Shown in pieces: positions 44,054 to 52,617 of a stretch of DNA of 64,000 nucleotides. Within the stretch, counting starts at the first letter, position 1. Every line of letters starts with the position of its first letter. The DNA is from Pseudocalidococcus azoricus BACA0444. GTDB lineage: Bacteria > Cyanobacteriota > Cyanobacteriia > Thermosynechococcales > Thermosynechococcaceae. The stretch lies in assembly GCF_031729055.1 (NCBI RefSeq), contig NZ_JAVMIP010000015.1, positions 25,071-89,070 on the forward strand, in the 5' to 3' direction. The notes beneath the pieces are model-generated. The model searched no databases, had not been told where the DNA came from, and saw nothing but the letters and a program-made list of their open reading frames with translations. Both the position numbers and the translations under genes were made by a program.

Positions 44054-44094
44054 AAAAATAGAAATAACGCTGATCTCAATTTTGAGGAACAATC

Positions 44095-44111
44095 ATGAAA
44101 TCAAGATGAAA
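44095..44111 (-). promoter_or_regulatory. CopR-type box upstream of the DUF2808 gene
   Basis: A TTTCAT-N5-TTTCAT direct repeat on the reverse strand (ATGAAA at 44095-44100 and 44106-44111), with the same N5 (TCAAG) as the box before copM. It probably drives the DUF2808-copR transcript. Confidence 0.75.
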
Positions 44112-44126
44112 TCAGGGTGTCGAAGG

Positions 44127-44924
44127 CTAAGGAAAATACTGTTCAACTAGGGATGTTTCTGCCCCAAGACGTTGGCTTTGACTGGGGATGTTAACCGACT
44201 CGGGCTGGCCTGGGGAAACTAGCAACATTACTCCCATGAGAACCATCATTGCATTTTCGGCAAAGCTGACAATACCGAGGGGAGCTTTAGAATTTCCACC
44301 TACACAAGCACAATTCAACGCAAGCTTGTCAATGTAAACCGCCTTAAACACCGAGGTTGCGCCACTGACTCCTACGACCAACGAGCCAATCCCTGTCATC
44401 ATTGGAGCCAGGCCCGATAGAATGCCCAGGCCAATCAACAACTCCAAAAATGGGTAGATTTTGCCATAGTTTTTATAGCGTTTCGTAATCAGGTCATACT
44501 TGGCAAAACTCTCAGCAAAAGCATCCACATCCATCAATTTCAAGGAAGCCAACATGGACAGGGTAATCCCCATAAACCCGGTAAAGCCTAAAGACGTAGC
44601 CAAGGTCATCAAACCCGCCGTTGAAAATAAAGCAATCACAGGGGTGTAAGAATACTCCGGGGCCTGGGCTTGTACCTCCAAATAGGCTGCTAAATCGGTA
44701 TAGCCCCCAATCCGGGTTCCTTCCCAGAAAATTTGCGGCGTTGTTTTCACCTCATATAAGGCCTTGAACTCCTCTACCTCAGCTTTGGTGGTTAAGCGAA
44801 TATCTTCAAAGGGAATGTTTTTTTCGTTCAGTAAGGCTACGGCTTTTACTCCCCACGGACACTCATGGCCTGGCATGGACATCCGATAGACTTTCACCGG
44901 GGCGGCTGTCAGACTTATTTTCAT
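44127..44924 (-). CDS. Glutaredoxin-MauE/DoxX fusion membrane protein
   Basis: The start ATG 44924 is 8 nt behind AGGAG, giving 265 residues. About 10-85 is a glutaredoxin-like domain (PVKVYRMSMPGHECPWGVKA, TTPQIFWEGTRIGGYTDL) with a single cysteine at the active-site position (ECPW). About 95-245 has four membrane segments of the MauE/DoxX type, with C-A-C in LNCACVGGNSKAPLG. Such fusions accompany metal or redox stress genes. The divergent MerR-type regulator probably controls it. Confidence 0.75.
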   Translation of the reverse strand: MKISLTAAPVKVYRMSMPGHECPWGVKAVALLNEKNIPFEDIRLTTKAEVEEFKALYEVKTTPQIFWEGTRIGGYTDLAAYLEVQAQAPEYSYTPVIALFSTAGLMTLATSLGFTGFMGITLSMLASLKLMDVDAFAESFAKYDLITKRYKNYGKIYPFLELLIGLGILSGLAPMMTGIGSLVVGVSGATSVFKAVYIDKLALNCACVGGNSKAPLGIVSFAENAMMVLMGVMLLVSPGQPESVNIPSQSQRLGAETSLVEQYFP

Positions 44925-44958
44925 CGCCATAACTCCTAATTCAACTCAACATAGTCTG

Positions 44959-44990
44959 ATGCTAAAGTCTAAAGTAGGCTTGAGAGTCAA
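44959..44990 (-). promoter_or_regulatory. MerR-type promoter with a 20-bp spacer
   Basis: On the reverse strand TTGACT (44985-44990) and TAGCAT (44959-44964) are separated by 20 bp, the long spacing that MerR-family activators need. An imperfect dyad (TCTAAAG/CTTGAGA, 44968-44985) lies between them. It would drive the Grx-MauE gene and possibly autoregulate merR. Confidence 0.6.
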
Positions 44991-45009
44991 GTGTTTTTTG
45001 GGATTCTTT

Positions 45010-45429
45010 ATGGCAACTCGTTCAGCTCTCAAAATTGGCGATGTGGCCAAACAATCAGGTGTATCTGTGCCGACCTTGCGCTACTACGAAACCCTGGGCT
45101 TAATTACTCCGGCCGAGCGGGGTGACAATGGTTATCGGTACTACGCGCTAACGGTGATTTCCCAAGTTCTTTTTATAAAAAAAGCCCAGGCCCTAGGTTT
45201 AGCCTTGGATGAGATTCGCCAAATTTTGGATGTTCGAGATCGGGGGGAATTACCCTGTGAGATGGTACAGAGTTTACTAGCCCAAAAAATCCAACAACTG
45301 AACACCCAAATATCCCAAATGCAAACCTTCAAGCAAGAACTAGAGGCGTATCAAACCCAGTGGCAAGGCATTACGCCCCAACTCTCTGAAACAGAAATTT
45401 GTCCGTTAATTGAAACCGTGACTCCCTAA
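45010..45429 (+). CDS. MerR-family metal-responsive regulator
   Basis: The 139-residue protein from ATG 45010 has the MerR winged helix (LKIGDVAKQSGVSVPTLRYY), a dimerisation coiled coil near 85-120, and cysteines in LPCEMV and EICPLIE placed like the metal-binding cysteines of the PbrR/CadR/ZntR group. It is divergent from the Grx-MauE gene with a MerR-type promoter between them. The metal is not determined by sequence. Confidence 0.82.
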   Translation: MATRSALKIGDVAKQSGVSVPTLRYYETLGLITPAERGDNGYRYYALTVISQVLFIKKAQALGLALDEIRQILDVRDRGELPCEMVQSLLAQKIQQLNTQISQMQTFKQELEAYQTQWQGITPQLSETEICPLIETVTP

Positions 45430-45458
45430 TCGGGATCAAGGATTTAAGGTGGTTTACT

Positions 45459-47678
45459 CTACTTCAAAACTTGCAAGGCATTGAAAATAGCGAACAGTGC
45501 CACGCCAACATCTGCAAACACAGCTTCCCAAAGGGTTGCCAATCCAATACTGCCTAATCCAATAAAGATTGCTTTAACCATCAGTGCTACTACAATATTT
45601 TGGACAACAATGTGGCGGGTCTTTTGGGCAATTTGGATGGCTTCGGTAACCTTTGAAGGTGCATCTGTCATTAACACCACATCTGCTGTTTCAATCGCGG
45701 CATCCGCTCCTAACCCTCCCATTGCTATACCGATGTCAGCCCTGGCAATTACAGGTGCGTCATTGATACCATCACCCACAAATGCCAGTTTCTTTTTCCC
45801 ATCTGGATCAAGTAATTTCTCAATTTCATGAACCTTTCCTTCCGGTAGTAATTCAGCAACAAACGCATCTAAACCAATGTGATGGGCGACAGATTGGGCA
45901 ACCACCTTGTTATCTCCCGTCAGCATAACGGTCTTCTCTACTCCCATACGCTTTAAGTCTCGAACAGCTTGAGCCGCATCTGCTTTGATCTCATCAGCAA
46001 TCAGGATATATCCGGCGTAGCGTCCATCCACGGCTAAATGAACCACCGTACCCGCCACGCCACAGGTATCATGGTCAATCCTTTCTCGATGCAAGAGGCG
46101 ATCATTACCAGCAATTACCACATGACCTTGCACAATAGAGCGAATGCCGTGTCCCGCAATCTCTTCGTAATCCGTCACTTCAGAGTCTGAGATCGGTTGG
46201 GTGTATGTTTCCCGGATCGATAGAGCAACAGGATGGTTGGAATGAGACTCTGCATTTGCGGCTAGTCTCAGCAATTCAGCTTCAGAAAACCCATTCTTAG
46301 TAACGACCTGAGTAACCTTGAACGTACCCTTCGTTAAGGTTCCAGTTTTATCAAACACAACGGTTTTAATTGCTGTCAGGGAATCCAGAAACATAGAACC
46401 CTTGACTAAAATTCCTCGCTTAGCTGCTCCGCCAATCCCACCAAAATAGCCTAGTGGAATGCTAATAACCAATCCACAGGGGCAGGAGATAACCAATAGT
46501 ACTAGGGCACGATAAACCCAATCGGAACGATCTGCACCAGGAATAAATAATGGGGGCAACAGGGCAATGGCTAATGAGAGAAAGACAACAACTGGTGTGT
46601 AATAGCGGGCAAATTTAGTAATAAATTTCTCAGTAGGTGCCTTTTTACTAGACGCATTTTCAACTAAATCAAGGATTTTGGCGATTGAGGATTCACCAAA
46701 CGGCTTAGTAACTCGAATCGTCAGTATACCGGATTGATTAATCATACCTGCAAGGATAGAATCTCCTAATTTGACCGTGCGCGGAATAGATTCCCCAGTC
46801 AAGGCTGAAGTGTCTACCTGCGATTTTCCTTCTAAAATCTCCCCATCCAGCGGGACTTTCTCACCGGGCTTCACTAAGATTAGGTCTCCAACCTTCACCG
46901 TTCCTGGCGAAACCTGTTGAACTGTGCCATTCACTTTCAAATTTGCAGTATCAGGACGTACTTCTAGTAAGGCGATGATGGATCGGCGTGATCGTCCGAC
47001 CGAGTATTCCTGGAATAACTCCCCTACCCGAAAAAATAACATTACGGCAACTGCTTCGGGTAGCTGATGAATCGCTAGTGCGCCCAATGTGGCAATCGTC
47101 ATCAAAAAGTTTTCGTCAAAAACCTGTCCCCGTAGAATGTTACGCCCTGCCGTTTTCAGCACGCTCCAACCACTCAAGAGATAAGCAGGAATAATCACCG
47201 CAAATTCAGCAATGTGACCAGGTGTATTGTGCAATGGTTGCTCAAACAGAATGGCGATGGCAAAGAGGGCAACCGCAATCAGGACAGGCGGCGCCTCTTG
47301 CTTGAGATTAAATTCACCAGCACCATACTTGTCCCCATGTCCTTGTTCCTTTACTTCGTCATGTTCATCATGGGAATGATCATCTACATGGCTGTGGTTT
47401 CCTGCATGGGGCTCATGGTGATCCTGTCCATTAAGCGCGACAGATGACTTTGAAGTTGCAAGGGTGTAGCCCAACGCTTTTATCTGGTCTTGAATCGTTG
47501 TTTCGTTGACCTGCTCTGGGTTATAGGTGATGGTCAACCGTCCGGTTTGCACTGTTACAGATGCCTCTGTTACCCCTCTCAAGCGTTCCAGGCTACCCTC
47601 AATCTTCAGTTTGCAACTGGTACAGTCCATGCCGCCGATTTGCATTTGCTGAGTCTTGAGCAATGACGATTCAGTCAT
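45459..47678 (-). CDS. ziaA: Zn/Cd/Pb-type P1B-ATPase (ZiaA-like)
   Basis: The 739-residue pump has an N-terminal HMA domain (GMDCTSC, C19 and C22), a histidine-rich loop near 87-115, TGES (294-297), the transmembrane C399-P-C401 motif, the phosphorylated D443 in DKTGT, and GDGINDAP. It exports divalent metals, most likely zinc. It is divergent from an ArsR/SmtB gene, the arrangement of ziaA-ziaR. It lacks the CCAGGCC words common in the window, so it was probably acquired. Confidence 0.9.
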   Translation of the reverse strand: MTESSLLKTQQMQIGGMDCTSCKLKIEGSLERLRGVTEASVTVQTGRLTITYNPEQVNETTIQDQIKALGYTLATSKSSVALNGQDHHEPHAGNHSHVDDHSHDEHDEVKEQGHGDKYGAGEFNLKQEAPPVLIAVALFAIAILFEQPLHNTPGHIAEFAVIIPAYLLSGWSVLKTAGRNILRGQVFDENFLMTIATLGALAIHQLPEAVAVMLFFRVGELFQEYSVGRSRRSIIALLEVRPDTANLKVNGTVQQVSPGTVKVGDLILVKPGEKVPLDGEILEGKSQVDTSALTGESIPRTVKLGDSILAGMINQSGILTIRVTKPFGESSIAKILDLVENASSKKAPTEKFITKFARYYTPVVVFLSLAIALLPPLFIPGADRSDWVYRALVLLVISCPCGLVISIPLGYFGGIGGAAKRGILVKGSMFLDSLTAIKTVVFDKTGTLTKGTFKVTQVVTKNGFSEAELLRLAANAESHSNHPVALSIRETYTQPISDSEVTDYEEIAGHGIRSIVQGHVVIAGNDRLLHRERIDHDTCGVAGTVVHLAVDGRYAGYILIADEIKADAAQAVRDLKRMGVEKTVMLTGDNKVVAQSVAHHIGLDAFVAELLPEGKVHEIEKLLDPDGKKKLAFVGDGINDAPVIARADIGIAMGGLGADAAIETADVVLMTDAPSKVTEAIQIAQKTRHIVVQNIVVALMVKAIFIGLGSIGLATLWEAVFADVGVALFAIFNALQVLK

Positions 47679-47734
47679 ACTGGTTCAAACACAACTTGAA
47701 ATAGAACTTTTCTGAACTGTAGCATTAATCTTAA

Positions 47735-47760
47735 AATATCTGAAGATATGCTCATATATT
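47735..47760. promoter_or_regulatory. Candidate SmtB/ZiaR-type operator
   Basis: An imperfect AT-rich inverted repeat (centre near 47748; ATATCTGAAGATATG and CTCATATATT) lies between the divergent ATPase and ArsR/SmtB genes, where the 12-2-12 operator of this family is expected. Confidence 0.5.
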
Positions 47761-47832
47761 AGAGATGTTAAAATGAATATTACTTCCTCGGATCAACCTC
47801 GACTCTTTCTCTGGTAGCTAATTCTAATTTCT

Positions 47833-48231
47833 ATGAGCAAATCATCATTGCCAAAGTCACAACCCTTCCCAAGCGAAGATGTACCTAGTTGTGATGTGCC
47901 CCTCGTTCATCTGGAGCAGGTTCGGCAGGTTCAACCAGATGTGATGTCATTAAATCAGGCGCAACAGATGGCAGAATTTTTCAGTGCGCTGGCGGATCCG
48001 AGCAGGTTACGGTTGATGTCAGCCTTAGCCCGTCAAGAACTCTGTGTCTGTGATTTAGCGGCGGCGGTGAAAGTGAGTGAATCGGCGGTTTCTCATCAAT
48101 TACGAATTTTGCGATCGCAGCGCCTAGTCAAGTATCAACGGGTCGGACGGAATGTTTACTATAGCCTTGCAGATCATCATGTGATGAATCTGTACCGAGA
48201 AGTTGCAGCGCATTTGAATGAACCAGATTAA
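47833..48231 (+). CDS. ziaR: ArsR/SmtB-family metal-sensing repressor (ZiaR-like)
   Basis: The 132-residue winged-helix repressor has the alpha-3 cysteine motif ELCVCDLA, a recognition helix ([20 protein letters not shown]), and a C-terminal alpha-5 metal site ([17 protein letters not shown], an aspartate-histidine/histidine-glutamate pattern). This matches zinc-sensing SmtB/ZiaR. It is divergent from the ATPase and presumably represses both until zinc rises. A HIP1 octamer (GCGATCGC) lies at 48111. Confidence 0.88.
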   Translation: MSKSSLPKSQPFPSEDVPSCDVPLVHLEQVRQVQPDVMSLNQAQQMAEFFSALADPSRLRLMSALARQELCVCDLAAAVKVSESAVSHQLRILRSQRLVKYQRVGRNVYYSLADHHVMNLYREVAAHLNEPD

Positions 48232-48244
48232 AGAGATATCAGAG

Positions 48245-48575
48245 ATGATTCTGAGATCGCTGCTTTATTTCATCATGGCGGGCTTATGCGAGATTGGCGG
48301 CCGATACCTAGTTTGGTTATGGGTACGGGAAGGCAAAAGTGGATGGTTGGCATTAGCCGGAGCACTTTTACTCACCGTTTATGGATTTGTAGCAACGCCT
48401 CAACCTGCCAACTTTGGACGAGCCTATGCCGCTTATGGCGGAATTTTTATAATCCTATCTATCACCTGGGGCTGGATGGAAAGTAGATCAGATTATGCCT
48501 GACCGCATGGATTGGTTTGGAGCCGCAATCACCTTGGTTGGTGTATTGGTGATGATGTATGCGCCTAGAATTTAA
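48245..48575 (+). pseudogene. ynfA: YnfA (UPF0060) membrane protein, frameshifted by a 4-bp duplication
   Basis: The first frame (from ATG 48245) encodes the YnfA opening ([40 protein letters not shown]) and ends early. The rest of the family sequence ([20 protein letters not shown], ending VMMYAPRI) continues in another frame to TAA 48575. The break coincides with a tandem TGGATGGA near 48474. Removing one TGGA restores a protein of about 108 residues, the normal length. YnfA-type proteins are small four-helix putative transporters (SMR-like). It overlaps the metal island context. Confidence 0.78.
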
Positions 48576-48650
48576 TTCTATCGTTAGAAGATACATCTTC
48601 CTGGGAAGCACAAGAACTTGTTCGCTGAAATAGACGTTGATCCTCTTGCA

Positions 48651-49826
48651 TTATTCAGCCTGATTGGATCGCCTTTGTTGAAGCTGCAACCCTAACAACA
48701 AACCGATCGCGACAATCCCAGTCATGTAACATAAGCTGATTAGCCGGACGTGCAGTGGTGGAGCTATACCTTCAACCTCTAGAGTTTGAGCTATCTGTAG
48801 GGGGCGAAACTGTCGATTTGAAATAGGTCGAGGTGTTACTTCCACGTCTATCTGATGCGATGCTCCATCAAAAAACTGCTCCTGCCATCGTAATTGTCCT
48901 GTCGAGTCAGTTGTCCCATTGTAGGCAAATGAAATCCAGCCATTTTCCATCTGAGTCGCTCTGACTTTGACCATCACATCCGTAACAGGTTGCTGAGTTC
49001 TCGCATCAGTGATGCTCACTTGAAAATTTGCCAGCCTTCCAACTACAGCCCTCTGATCGCCCGATAGCTGAGCTTTTAATCCATCCTCTTGTCGTTGGCT
49101 GGGGTAAGGGGCAGGGGGGGGCACTTCTGTAAGGTGGGACATTGCCATTGAGTGGTGCGATTGTGCCACTTCAGCACTCACATTGACATAGAGCAGTGCT
49201 GCGATCGCCACGACAACGGCTGCACTCAGTAACAGCCGCACGGGTTTTGGGGCAATCTCTCCAGGTTGAATGCCCCGTCTTTGACCAATGACCCATCCCC
49301 CTACCAATCCTGCTAAAAGCAGAACAGCAGCCAGAATCGCAAAATTCTGATATTTCACGCCGTTTTCACTCACAGAGATTGGCAGCGTTTGCTCAAATGG
49401 TGCAAACGCATTTGCAACTTGTGGAGTGACCCTTGCTTTTAGTTGATAAACTCCCCGTGTTGGCATCATCTGTTGAAATTGCACTTCTCCAGCAGGAGCA
49501 AGCGTTTTGAGGTCTAGTAGGGTTGTGCCTTCGACGATCGGAAAGTCGGTCGTAAACCAAGGTGTTGTCAGAGGCGTTAGCAACTGCAAGTGGACAGTAG
49601 CGTTTTTAAGTGGTTGTCCAGATGCATCGATCGCCTGCACAGTGAATCGAGTTGGAAGCTGGTTCGTGCTGGCTTCTGCTTCAAAAGGACGAATATCCTC
49701 CAGCGACGGCTCAGTTGATAATCGAACCGTTGGTTGAGGCGCTTGTGTAAATCCGATGGCTTCATAAACAAGCAGGCTCATGAGGCATATTGCCCCAATG
49801 AGCATAGAACACTTCATTGCTCTCAT
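48651..49826 (-). CDS. Membrane protein with two Ig-like (FixH/YtkA-type) domains
   Basis: The 391-residue protein has an N-terminal signal/anchor, an extracytoplasmic beta-rich domain (about 55-150), a central pair of membrane segments (163-180 and 198-215), a second beta-rich domain with SHHSMAMSH histidine/methionine residues, and a C-terminal helix (about 362-380). Similar YtkA/FixH-like proteins occur beside copper and cobalt genes. It is encoded just downstream of cbtB, where cbtA might be expected, and is presumably co-transcribed. The substrate is unknown. Confidence 0.55.
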   Translation of the reverse strand: MRAMKCSMLIGAICLMSLLVYEAIGFTQAPQPTVRLSTEPSLEDIRPFEAEASTNQLPTRFTVQAIDASGQPLKNATVHLQLLTPLTTPWFTTDFPIVEGTTLLDLKTLAPAGEVQFQQMMPTRGVYQLKARVTPQVANAFAPFEQTLPISVSENGVKYQNFAILAAVLLLAGLVGGWVIGQRRGIQPGEIAPKPVRLLLSAAVVVAIAALLYVNVSAEVAQSHHSMAMSHLTEVPPPAPYPSQRQEDGLKAQLSGDQRAVVGRLANFQVSITDARTQQPVTDVMVKVRATQMENGWISFAYNGTTDSTGQLRWQEQFFDGASHQIDVEVTPRPISNRQFRPLQIAQTLEVEGIAPPLHVRLISLCYMTGIVAIGLLLGLQLQQRRSNQAE

Positions 49827-49863
49827 TTTGGTTCAGAGTTAATTGCTGTAGGAACGACGCCAT

Positions 49864-50055
49864 TTAGTGACAAGCCACGGTTGCAGTGTGGTGACGCAGC
49901 GAGTGAACTCGATCGTGTACAGCCGGGTAAGTCGTGAAATAGATCGTCCAGAGAACCAATGAGCACAGCGAAATGTAGAGTGTTGCTTGCACAGGCATGG
50001 AAAGAGTAAACCGAATTGCCTGTTGCCGAACTAAATTGAACGTTTGAGCCGTCAT
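49864..50055 (-). CDS. cbtB: CbtB-like cobalt transporter subunit
   Basis: This is a 63-residue protein with one membrane segment (QATLYISLCSLVLWTIYFTT) and a histidine-rich tail (AVHDRVHSLRHHTATVACH) typical of CbtB. CbtB normally pairs with CbtA to import cobalt under control of a B12 riboswitch, and such a riboswitch is found upstream. No CbtA is encoded next to it. Confidence 0.78.
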   Translation of the reverse strand: MTAQTFNLVRQQAIRFTLSMPVQATLYISLCSLVLWTIYFTTYPAVHDRVHSLRHHTATVACH

Positions 50056-50060
50056 CTTAT

Positions 50061-50220
50061 ACCTCGAAGATGCGAGAAGGATTTAGCTATTGGCGGGCAT
50101 CCTGGCTTAGAGAATCACTTTTCTCTTTACAGTTGCGAGACAGCGGTAGATTTTCACTACACTTTCCCCCTCACGCTTAACGGCTGCTCCCCGTTAAAAC
50201 CGATAGCCTCAGAACTATAC
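50061..50220 (-). promoter_or_regulatory. Cobalamin riboswitch upstream of cbtB
   Basis: On the reverse strand the conserved B12 box (AAGCCAGGATGCCCGCC, complement of 50092-50108) is preceded by the core elements GGGGGAAAGTGTAGTGAAAA (near 50153-50172) and CTGTCTCGCAACTGTAA (near 50126-50142). A P-type stem from AACGG/CCGTT lies at 50176-50195. Just before the cbtB start, CTCG-CATCTT-CGAG (50062-50075) can form a hairpin that covers the GAGG ribosome-binding site, which suggests control at translation. Confidence 0.85.
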
Positions 50221-50465
50221 CACAGTCTGTAGAAGCACATAGGTCTTCAAAGAAAAGCTTTACACTCTTGAATGGTGCGTGACGGCGTAAAGTACACTCC
50301 GTTACTTAAATTGAGTTGCTCTGCTCAGAGGTTGACTGAGGAGGAAGAGGTTGATGCAAAGTGAGGAAATAGCCCCTTGGAAGCATGAACTTTCTTAAAA
50401 GCTTTCCTAGCCTAATCGTATGGTGATACGGTTAATTATGAAAGAATTATGAAAAACTTTTAGAA

Positions 50466-51782
50466 ATGGCGCTCCCAAATCACCCTCCTAGCTTGCCAGA
50501 GGTTTACCGCAGCATTGCGATTCCTAATGCCAAAGGCTTTTGGCGCAAGATGCTAGCGTTCGCAGGACCTGGTTATCTTATTTCAGTAGGCTACATGGAC
50601 CCTGGCAACTGGGCAACGGACATTGCTGGAGGCTCCCGGTTTGGATACACACTGTTGAGCGTGATTTTGCTCTCAAACGTGATGGCGATCCTGCTGCAAT
50701 CGCTGTGTGTGCGATTAGGGGTAGCCACTGGAAAAGATTTAGCGCAGGCTTGCCGGGACTATTTCAGCCCCCGTGTCAGTTTCATACTTTGGGTGCTGTG
50801 TGAAATTGCGATCGCCGCCTGTGATTTGGCAGAGCTACTGGGAAGCGCGATCGCCTTACAACTGCTGTTTGGCATTCCCATACTATGGGGCGTATGTATC
50901 ACGGCACTGGATGTCCTGGTGTTGCTATTCCTGCAAGGCAAAGGATTTCGCTATGTGGAAGTGCTCGTCATCATGCTGGTGGCAACTGTTGGGCTGTGCT
51001 TTGGAGCAGAAATTCTGTTTTCTCAACCTGATGTTGGCGGAATTTTACAGGGCTATTTGCCCAATCGGGAGATTTTGCGAAACCCAGAGATGCTTTATAT
51101 TGCGGTCGGAATTTTGGGCGCAACGGTGATGCCGCACAACCTTTATCTGCATTCGTCGATCGTTCAGACTCGCGCTTGGCAACCAACACCCGAAAAGAAA
51201 TGGGAAGCGATCAAGTTTGGCACGATTGATTCGACAGTTGCCCTCTCGTTTGCCCTATTCATCAACTCTGCCATTTTGATCGTTGCCGCAGCAACCTTTC
51301 ATTTCTCTGGTTATCACGAAGTCGCTGAGATTCAGGATGCTTACAAATTACTGTCTCCTTTGCTAGGCGTGAGTGCTGCCAGTACCATTTTTGGATTAGC
51401 TTTGCTAGCTTCAGGCCAGAGTTCAACCCTAACAGCGACGTTGGCAGGACAGATTGTAATGGAAGGGTTTCTGGGATTCCGGCTACCATCCTGGTTGCGC
51501 CGATTAGCTACTCGCTTGCTAGCTATCATTCCCGCTTTGATTGCAATCGTGTTTTTTGGTGAACAAAGTACAGGAAAGCTACTTATTTTCAGTCAAGTAG
51601 TACTAAGTCTGCAACTTTCCTTTGCTGTGATTCCATTGGTAATGTTTACGAGTGATCGCCGCCTGATGGGCGAGTTTGTCAATCCCAAGTGGTTGAAAGT
51701 GTTGGCTTGGGCAGTTACGACCATTATTGTTTCTCTGAATGTTTGGCTACTTTTACAAACAGCAATGGGATTAATTAATTAG
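50466..51782 (+). CDS. mntH: Nramp-family divalent metal transporter
   Basis: The 438-residue protein has 11 or so membrane segments. The first metal-binding helix has D45-P-G-N48 in GYMDPGNWATDIAGG, and the sixth-helix motif is MPHNLYLHSSIVQTR. These proteins import Mn2+/Fe2+ with protons. Two HIP1 octamers lie in the gene (50808 and 50847), unlike the window in general, which points to acquisition from a HIP1-rich cyanobacterium. Its 3' end overlaps the convergent ATPase remnant by 4 nt. Confidence 0.92.
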   Translation: MALPNHPPSLPEVYRSIAIPNAKGFWRKMLAFAGPGYLISVGYMDPGNWATDIAGGSRFGYTLLSVILLSNVMAILLQSLCVRLGVATGKDLAQACRDYFSPRVSFILWVLCEIAIAACDLAELLGSAIALQLLFGIPILWGVCITALDVLVLLFLQGKGFRYVEVLVIMLVATVGLCFGAEILFSQPDVGGILQGYLPNREILRNPEMLYIAVGILGATVMPHNLYLHSSIVQTRAWQPTPEKKWEAIKFGTIDSTVALSFALFINSAILIVAAATFHFSGYHEVAEIQDAYKLLSPLLGVSAASTIFGLALLASGQSSTLTATLAGQIVMEGFLGFRLPSWLRRLATRLLAIIPALIAIVFFGEQSTGKLLIFSQVVLSLQLSFAVIPLVMFTSDRRLMGEFVNPKWLKVLAWAVTTIIVSLNVWLLLQTAMGLIN

Positions 51783-52090
51783 CCTCTCAATAATCGCAAT
51801 TTACTCAATCCTTTATGCCCCAAAACCCCAAAGGGTAGGGTGATATTATCTGCAAAGTTTACAATCAACAGAATCACGACAAAACCGAGGGCAAAAATAA
51901 TGTTTTGTTTGGCGACTCCTTGAGAGCGATGACCCAAACGAATTGCGTGTTCTAGCTGCTCCAAACGATCCGCCATTAAGGCAATACCTGCTGCTTCTAA
52001 CGCCACATCACTACCAGCGCTACCCATCGCACATCGCAATACCAACGAATGCCTGACCTAAAGCGGTTGCATCATTAATGCCCATTCCAA
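51779..52090 (-). pseudogene. Remnant of a P-type ATPase (C-terminal end)
   Basis: The reverse strand holds the end of a P1B-type ATPase: MGINDATALGQAFVGIAM (the GDGINDAP hinge region) in one frame, then MGSAGSDVALEAAGIALMAD and a terminal membrane segment (AKQNIIFALGFVVILLIVNF) in the next. A small deletion near the last helix is also likely (LPFGVLGH followed directly by KGLSKLRLLRG). The rest of the gene is missing. Confidence 0.78.
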
Positions 52091-52093
52091 GCT

Positions 52094-52585
52094 TTAAGGC
52101 GTAAAGGTAAACCGGCCATTGACTTTTTCACCCCGAATATCAGATAGCACAACCAAACGGTATTCACCCGCCGGGGCATTAGTTAAATAAGCGGTGTAGT
52201 GTTTATCCGCATCACTGTATTGGAAGTCTAGGGTTTTCTGGCTGCCATCAGGAAGTTGTAATTGTCCGGCTACTTGGGCATCGGGAACGGGGGTGTGGTC
52301 AACGCCTTCTTGGATGAAAAAGTCAATGTGGAGGCCAGCAGGTTCTTCCGCGACGAGCAATTCTAGGTGATATTTTCCTGTTTCAACTACTTGGCCGCCT
52401 TGAGCATGACCATCAGAGGGTTCAGCATTGGCGACGGAATCGGCCGCTTCCATTGTCGGTGTGGGACTAGGGCTAGATATTTCTGGAGAGGGTGATGAAC
52501 GGGTTGTCTCCGAATCACCGCCACAGGCCCCGAGACTCAAACCCAGGCCAAGGACAGTGATCAACGATAGAAATTTGATTTTCAT
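52094..52585 (-). CDS. Lipoprotein in the CopC position of the cop operon
   Basis: From ATG 52585 (behind AGGAAAACC) the protein is 163 residues. It has a lipobox (LSLGAC) and a proline/serine-rich linker, then a beta-rich domain (YHLELLVAEEPAGLHIDFFI to FTFTP). It lies directly after the CopA pump gene, where Synechocystis has copC, but I do not see a clear CopC metal-binding sequence. I infer a periplasmic accessory of copper efflux. Confidence 0.6.
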   Translation of the reverse strand: MKIKFLSLITVLGLGLSLGACGGDSETTRSSPSPEISSPSPTPTMEAADSVANAEPSDGHAQGGQVVETGKYHLELLVAEEPAGLHIDFFIQEGVDHTPVPDAQVAGQLQLPDGSQKTLDFQYSDADKHYTAYLTNAPAGEYRLVVLSDIRGEKVNGRFTFTP

Positions 52586-52617
52586 GATGGTTTTCCTCAC
52601 AAACGTAACGTTAACAG

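Noticed and set aside
45481..45831. Forward 116-codon frame opposite the P-type ATPase
   Set aside because: It is the antisense shadow of a clear ATPase gene, with low-complexity Ala/Ser/Ile composition.
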